From assembly GCA_963693085.1 (NCBI GenBank), contig OY856410.1, positions 1,330,038,804 to 1,330,102,803 on the forward strand: a stretch of 64,000 bases of DNA, in the 5' to 3' direction. Below, in pieces: positions 60,003 to 64,000 of the stretch (its first letter is position 1; every line of letters begins with the position of its first letter). The position numbers were made by a program, and so were the translations under genes. This stretch comes from Alisma plantago-aquatica. Taxonomy: Eukaryota; Streptophyta; Magnoliopsida; Alismatales; Alismataceae. The notes below the pieces were generated by a model. That model worked only from the letters and a program-made list of their open reading frames with translations. It was not told the DNA's origin and did no database searches.

Positions 60003-63000
60003 TGTGACGTCCCCGGATTTTCTAAAACTTAATCTGATGTGAGACGTCCAGATTGAAACCCTCACCTCAGCGAGAATCCCAATTTAAACATCCCACACTA
60101 GGCTAAGAAGAAGAAACTCAAGGGAGTCAGAAGGAACATACATCAGTAGCACATGTACATGAACAATAATAAAACCACAGCACTTGTTCACCATTCAACA
60201 TATAATTACAACATGAATTGTTACAACATTTGATATTACATATTGAACAGCAAACTACCAAACATATACATGTACTACATCAAAACAACAGGATCTTAAG
60301 ACAACAGGTCCACCTGTACATCAGCTCACCACACAACTCTCACTATCCTGGATCTTCAAGAGCATAACCACAACCTAAACAAAAGATTACATGCGGTACA
60401 CGTCAGCACAATATTTCATGAATATTGTACTGAGTACGCCTACGTGTCTTTTATTTACCTCTCATCATATCTTGGCAATAAGATAAAACTAATATACTTG
60501 GCAGTAACAGAAGAATATAAGAAAAGCGTTGACTTGCACAAAGATATTCATTAACAAAAGAGAACACATATTTTAATCATATTTCCATCATATATCTCGT
60601 ACATCTGCCCCTAGGGCTTTGATGCTTTTCAGGCCTTATGATCTACTACCAAAGAGTTTGAGATCATATTACGTGTGATCTACTACCAAAGAGTTTGAGA
60701 TCTAACACATGTCATCTACTACCAAAGAGTTTGAGATCACTTCAATGCACTATACTACCAAAGAGTTTAGTGCTATCATATGATGGACCAGATATCTTAT
60801 GTTTGATGTGTTCATAGCAGTAAGTATGGAGAATCATGCAACATATCATACAAGAACAATCATTTCAATCAATACCATATGCCAAGTATTTTACTACACA
60901 TATAACACAAGCATATTGTATAATAAGCCAAGTAAGAGGTAATAGCGTACCTTGATCAAGAACAAACCTAATCATCAGATATCCCTCATGTCATCTATAA
61001 CTTTATTAAACCTGATTAAGACAAGATCATACACTATCATCAGGTTCTCATCATCTTATATATCTCATCTTAACCTTAATTATGTCCATTAGGGTTTATC
61101 TTAGTTTATTAGGATATGTGCATTATTACTTGTATTCTAGTCTTATGATTGTCTCACTGATGTCATATTCCAGATTATGATTCATTATCCGAACATTTTC
61201 TCCCATAGTATTTTTGTGCACTTTAATTAACCCTAGGTTACACCATTAACCGAGATTAGGGTTTAAATCCATGTATTAAGATTCATCTTCATATAACATG
61301 GATTTTGTTCATCATTATGATCTCATAAATAAAACTGAGGTTCCATATACTGATATGATCTTACTCTGTGAATTTCATCATTTATTGACCTTGTATTCAT
61401 TTAATACATTTTATTTAGGGTTATTAGCCCTAATTAGCCATATTAAGCAAATTATATTATTTCCTACATTAACATAATCATAACTTACATCAGGTGCACT
61501 ATAAGCATTATTATAGACTTATTGGAATTTTTCCACAATTTTAGAACATCATTTGATATTTATTATCCATTATAAGAGAATTTCACTACTAACACGGTAT
61601 CACTGATATTTAAGCTTCAAAAGTAGGATATTATGCTTCCATTTTGTTCTACGCATTTTTCTGAGAAGTTTGGTATATTATATGTATTTTTCTGAGCATC
61701 GAGCTATTTTCTATGAATTACTGAAGATCTGAGAATTTCTGAGCATTTTCTTACCTTTTGGCCAATGGCACATTGCCACGTGTCCTTGGGCGTGCAACTC
61801 CAGCCCTTTTGTTCCTTCTTCACTGGGACCTGCTTGGTCCGGGTCTGGGGCAGGGTCCATGGACCTGAGGATCCGATTGCCCGATCAGGTTTCTCCTCTC
61901 TCGTTCTTGTTCTCGCGTTGGGCGCGATTACAGAGCCCGTGGGGCTCTGCTTCACGGGGCGCCGCCGCTACGCAACTCCTCCGGTGAGCAAGCGGTCCTC
62001 CTCCAGAGATCTTAGTCAGATAAAACCACCTCCCAAGCTTCTTCAACTCTCCCTCGATGCCGCCGGCCAGACGGACTTCTTCCCAGTGCTCTTCCTCATG
62101 AGCTTGAGGAAGCCACCGCCGTAGGTAGCCGCTGTGAGAGAGATCTCCGGCGAGCATTACCTCACTATCTGGACCTTCTCGTGGGCCACTAAGGTCACCA
62201 TCAGCTTCGCGGACTTTGCCTAGATCTCCACAGCTGAGCAATGCCCTGGCTTTGCCACTGGAGACCTGCCTCCATGGTCTCTCCGACCATGGTTACCACT
62301 GCGGCGCCAGCAAAAGAAGGGGGAAATCATCCCCAGGCATGGAAGAAGTCAGGAAACCTTTGCAAAAGCAGTGCGCGGCCTTCATCAACTCGAAGGCAAA
62401 CTCCCTCAGAGGTGAGGAAGTCCGAAGCAGCTAATCTGACCCCAACTTGTCTCCGGCAAGGATGGGCTTCGTTAGCCGAAGGCACAACCCAAACAGGCTC
62501 AAAAGCACCCTCAGTAGCTTCGCCTGACCTCGGTCGTCCTTCAGCCTGTACTGTCTTCCTTTGGTTTCCTCACTGCCTCCATCTCACACATCCGCTTCCC
62601 ACCTGTGACTTGCTGTGGAGAGACTGCGGGAAGGGAGGGCTCGTTCTTTCTCGTTTCTTGGTCATTTGACCCGCTCAAGGTGTCAATCAGTTCGTAAATG
62701 GGAGGCGAATCCAACTCCCTGATCACTCCTCCCCATCACCCCACGATCTCCAGGAGTGGCCTACGAGATGGGTGCGGTTTACACTGACCCACTACCTTGC
62801 TCTGGTCGCAAGGTAGGGGATGGCTTGACAACCCTTGATCGAAAATCTAAGGGTCATAATCTACGTCTAACAAGGCAGATCCATGGCTTCTCTTATGAAT
62901 TCTTAGGACCATAGAATTGATGATCTAGGGCCCGATTTTGGCCACGCGATCCAACCATATATCAAAGGGGTGCGTGACAGAGCTGATTTTCAGAACTTAG

Positions 63001-63407
63001 GCTATATAACCCAAACTTTATTAATCAAAAACATCAATGTATACATTATTTCATCATATTCAAACATAAATAACTCCCTCTAGGAGCATCCAAATGCCAC
63101 CAAAATTTAACCATAGCTTCTCTACCTCACAAGGTACATTCTACTCCAATTTGGTGACCAAACTCATCTATTAGACTATTTAATTAAATTCTTCAAAAGT
63201 GCATAAAAAGAGAAAACTTAACCATGATATCAACATCACCTCAACACACCTACTTTGTCAAAATCTTGGAACTCTCAATATTATTCAACCTTATGATTTC
63301 ACTTATGTCATTGGACAATTAGAATTCCAAAAGTCCTCTCCATCACATCCTACACACCTTAAAAGAAATTTCGTCCTCGAAATTAAAGCAAAACCCACTT
63401 TGTCACA
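60003..63407 (-). repeat. Tandem element LTR copy 3 (5'-most in element sense)
   Basis: 3405-bp copy ending GTCACA at 63407, directly followed by the target duplication GCCTC and E4 pol-end sequence. It contains the extended LTR end, which fixes the true LTR edge. Confidence 0.92.
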
Positions 63408-63412
63408 GCCTC

Positions 63413-64000
63413 CCAAGTAGTGCTTAGTTTATACTTATGTAGCTTTACTTCTTGATCATCTCATTTTTATTCCGGGGTGTAAGTCCACCGTTTTGGTGAT
63501 GGCTTCATGTTCGTATTACCACTTTAATCCGTGACCATTAACTGAGAGCGTCCGTGATTTCTTATTGTGAATGTCCAACATTCCTAAGAGATAGAGGGTA
63601 ATCACTATGAATGGTCCATACCAGTAATAACAAAGCTTTACTGGGAAGAGACGTAGACGATAATTGAATAGCAGGACGTTGTCCCCTTTTGCAATATCCT
63701 TTTGCTTGATATGAGATTCATGCAAAATCTTGATGCACTCTTTGTAGATCTTTGTATTTTCATAAGCATGTAGGTGAAGTTCTTCCAGCTCATGTAGCTG
63801 TAAAAAGTGTTTTTCTTTATCAAGTCCAACATCCACGTTTAGGGCTTTGATTACCTAATAGGCTTTGTGTTCCAGTTGTAGTGGGGGGTGACAAGATTTC
63901 CCATTGATTAGCTGATAAGGTTGGTCCTTGTGGGTGTCTTATAAGCAGTCTGATACACCTAGAGAGCATCATTGAGCTTAGACTACAAATATTTTGTTAC
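63413..64000 (-). pseudogene. E4 integrase C-terminus (window-truncated)
   Basis: Minus-strand end of pol. From 64000 downward the reading shows KLNDAL-stop-VYQTAYKTPTRT (the DALWAYRTAYKTP integrase block), a frameshift, then an open frame at 63516-63836 with KEHFLQLHELEELHLHAYEN-type sequence and the KGDNVLLFNYRLRLFP block. It ends NGHGLKW near 63520. E2 has the same order ([21 protein letters not shown] and GDQILV). Downstream at 63408-63427 is the first arm of the conserved post-pol hairpin, interrupted by the tandem element. The catalytic core lies beyond the window. Confidence 0.85.

Larger units (their letters stand above)
48565..63407 (-). mobile_element. Tandem non-autonomous element LTR-core-LTR-core-LTR (14.8 kb)
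   Basis: Three 3405-bp LTRs (48565-51969, 54284-57688, 60003-63407) alternate with two 2314-bp cores (51970-54283, 57689-60002), so the period is 5719 bp. LTRs start TGTGAC and end GTCACA. Primer sites TGGTATCAGAGC (minus) lie at 54270-54281 and 59989-60000. The whole block is flanked by GCCTA (48560) and GCCTC (63408), a 5-bp duplication with one change. The target was the conserved post-pol hairpin of E4. Copies differ by isolated substitutions only. No coding capacity. The simplest origin is one insertion followed by unequal exchange between LTRs. Confidence 0.93.

Noticed and set aside
48565..63407. 5.7-kb tandem repeat as a classical satellite or rDNA-like array
   Set aside because: LTR ends, primer sites next to each LTR and a single flanking target duplication show it is a retrotransposon with LTR recombination. 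No rRNA sequence was seen.

Overview
The window is plant DNA, most likely angiosperm, packed with nested LTR retrotransposons. I found no host gene, tRNA, rRNA or CRISPR array. The plant assignment rests on Athila-type Ty3/gypsy polyproteins (gag, DLGAS protease, FMDD reverse transcriptase, RNase H, HHCC/DDE integrase and an extra ORF after pol). It also rests on non-autonomous LTR elements whose primer-binding site matches initiator tRNA-Met (TGGTATCAGAGC). The species cannot be named from this. Every coding region is broken by stops or frameshifts, as in old heterochromatic DNA.

Layout. (1) 1-14017: Athila-like element E1, minus strand, cut off by the window start. Its LTR (3418-4693 plus 13824-14017) is split by a 9.1-kb non-autonomous element (4694-13818; 3.57-kb LTRs, 2-kb non-coding core, TSD GACAC). 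(2) 14018-16429: unassigned AT-rich DNA holding an 833-bp TRIM (15581-16413, TSD GTTAG). (3) 16430-29215: decayed plus-strand element E5. Its RT is split by about 6.4 kb of other repeats (17946-24385), and it has a pol-to-extra-ORF spacer and an ATHILA-type extra ORF. (4) About 29280-37390: plus-strand element E2, the best preserved, from 5' LTR to a truncated extra ORF. (5) 37391-44040: minus-strand element E3 (5' LTR, gag, protease only), carrying a second TRIM (38932-39779, TSD CCTAA). E2 and E3 meet at about 37.39 kb and both lose their 3' parts there. (6) 44041-64000: minus-strand element E4 (end of pol, spacer, long decayed extra ORF). It is split exactly after pol by a 14.8-kb LTR-internal-LTR-internal-LTR tandem (48565-63407) with 3405-bp LTRs and 2314-bp cores.

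Themes beyond routine annotation. First, the two TRIMs, the 9.1-kb element and the tandem element all carry a hairpin of the form stem-CG-TCCT-CG-stem at 18-20 nt from the 3' LTR edge, with different but complementary stems. Second, all three preserved pol-to-extra-ORF spacers (E2, E4, E5) contain a TATA box embedded in an array of short words private to that element, which looks like an internal promoter for the extra ORF. Third, the junction just after pol carries a hairpin with loop AGGCA(A/G) and co-varying stem arms in E2, E4 and E5. Fourth, the 3' part of the E4 extra ORF resembles a decayed ULP1-type (C48) cysteine protease domain. Fifth, the tandem-element LTRs hold four consecutive hairpins sharing one loop but differing in their complementary arms.

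The autonomous elements encode (or encoded) the usual copying machinery. The TRIMs, the 9.1-kb element and the tandem element encode nothing recognisable, so they must have depended on an iMet-primed gypsy partner that is not in this window.
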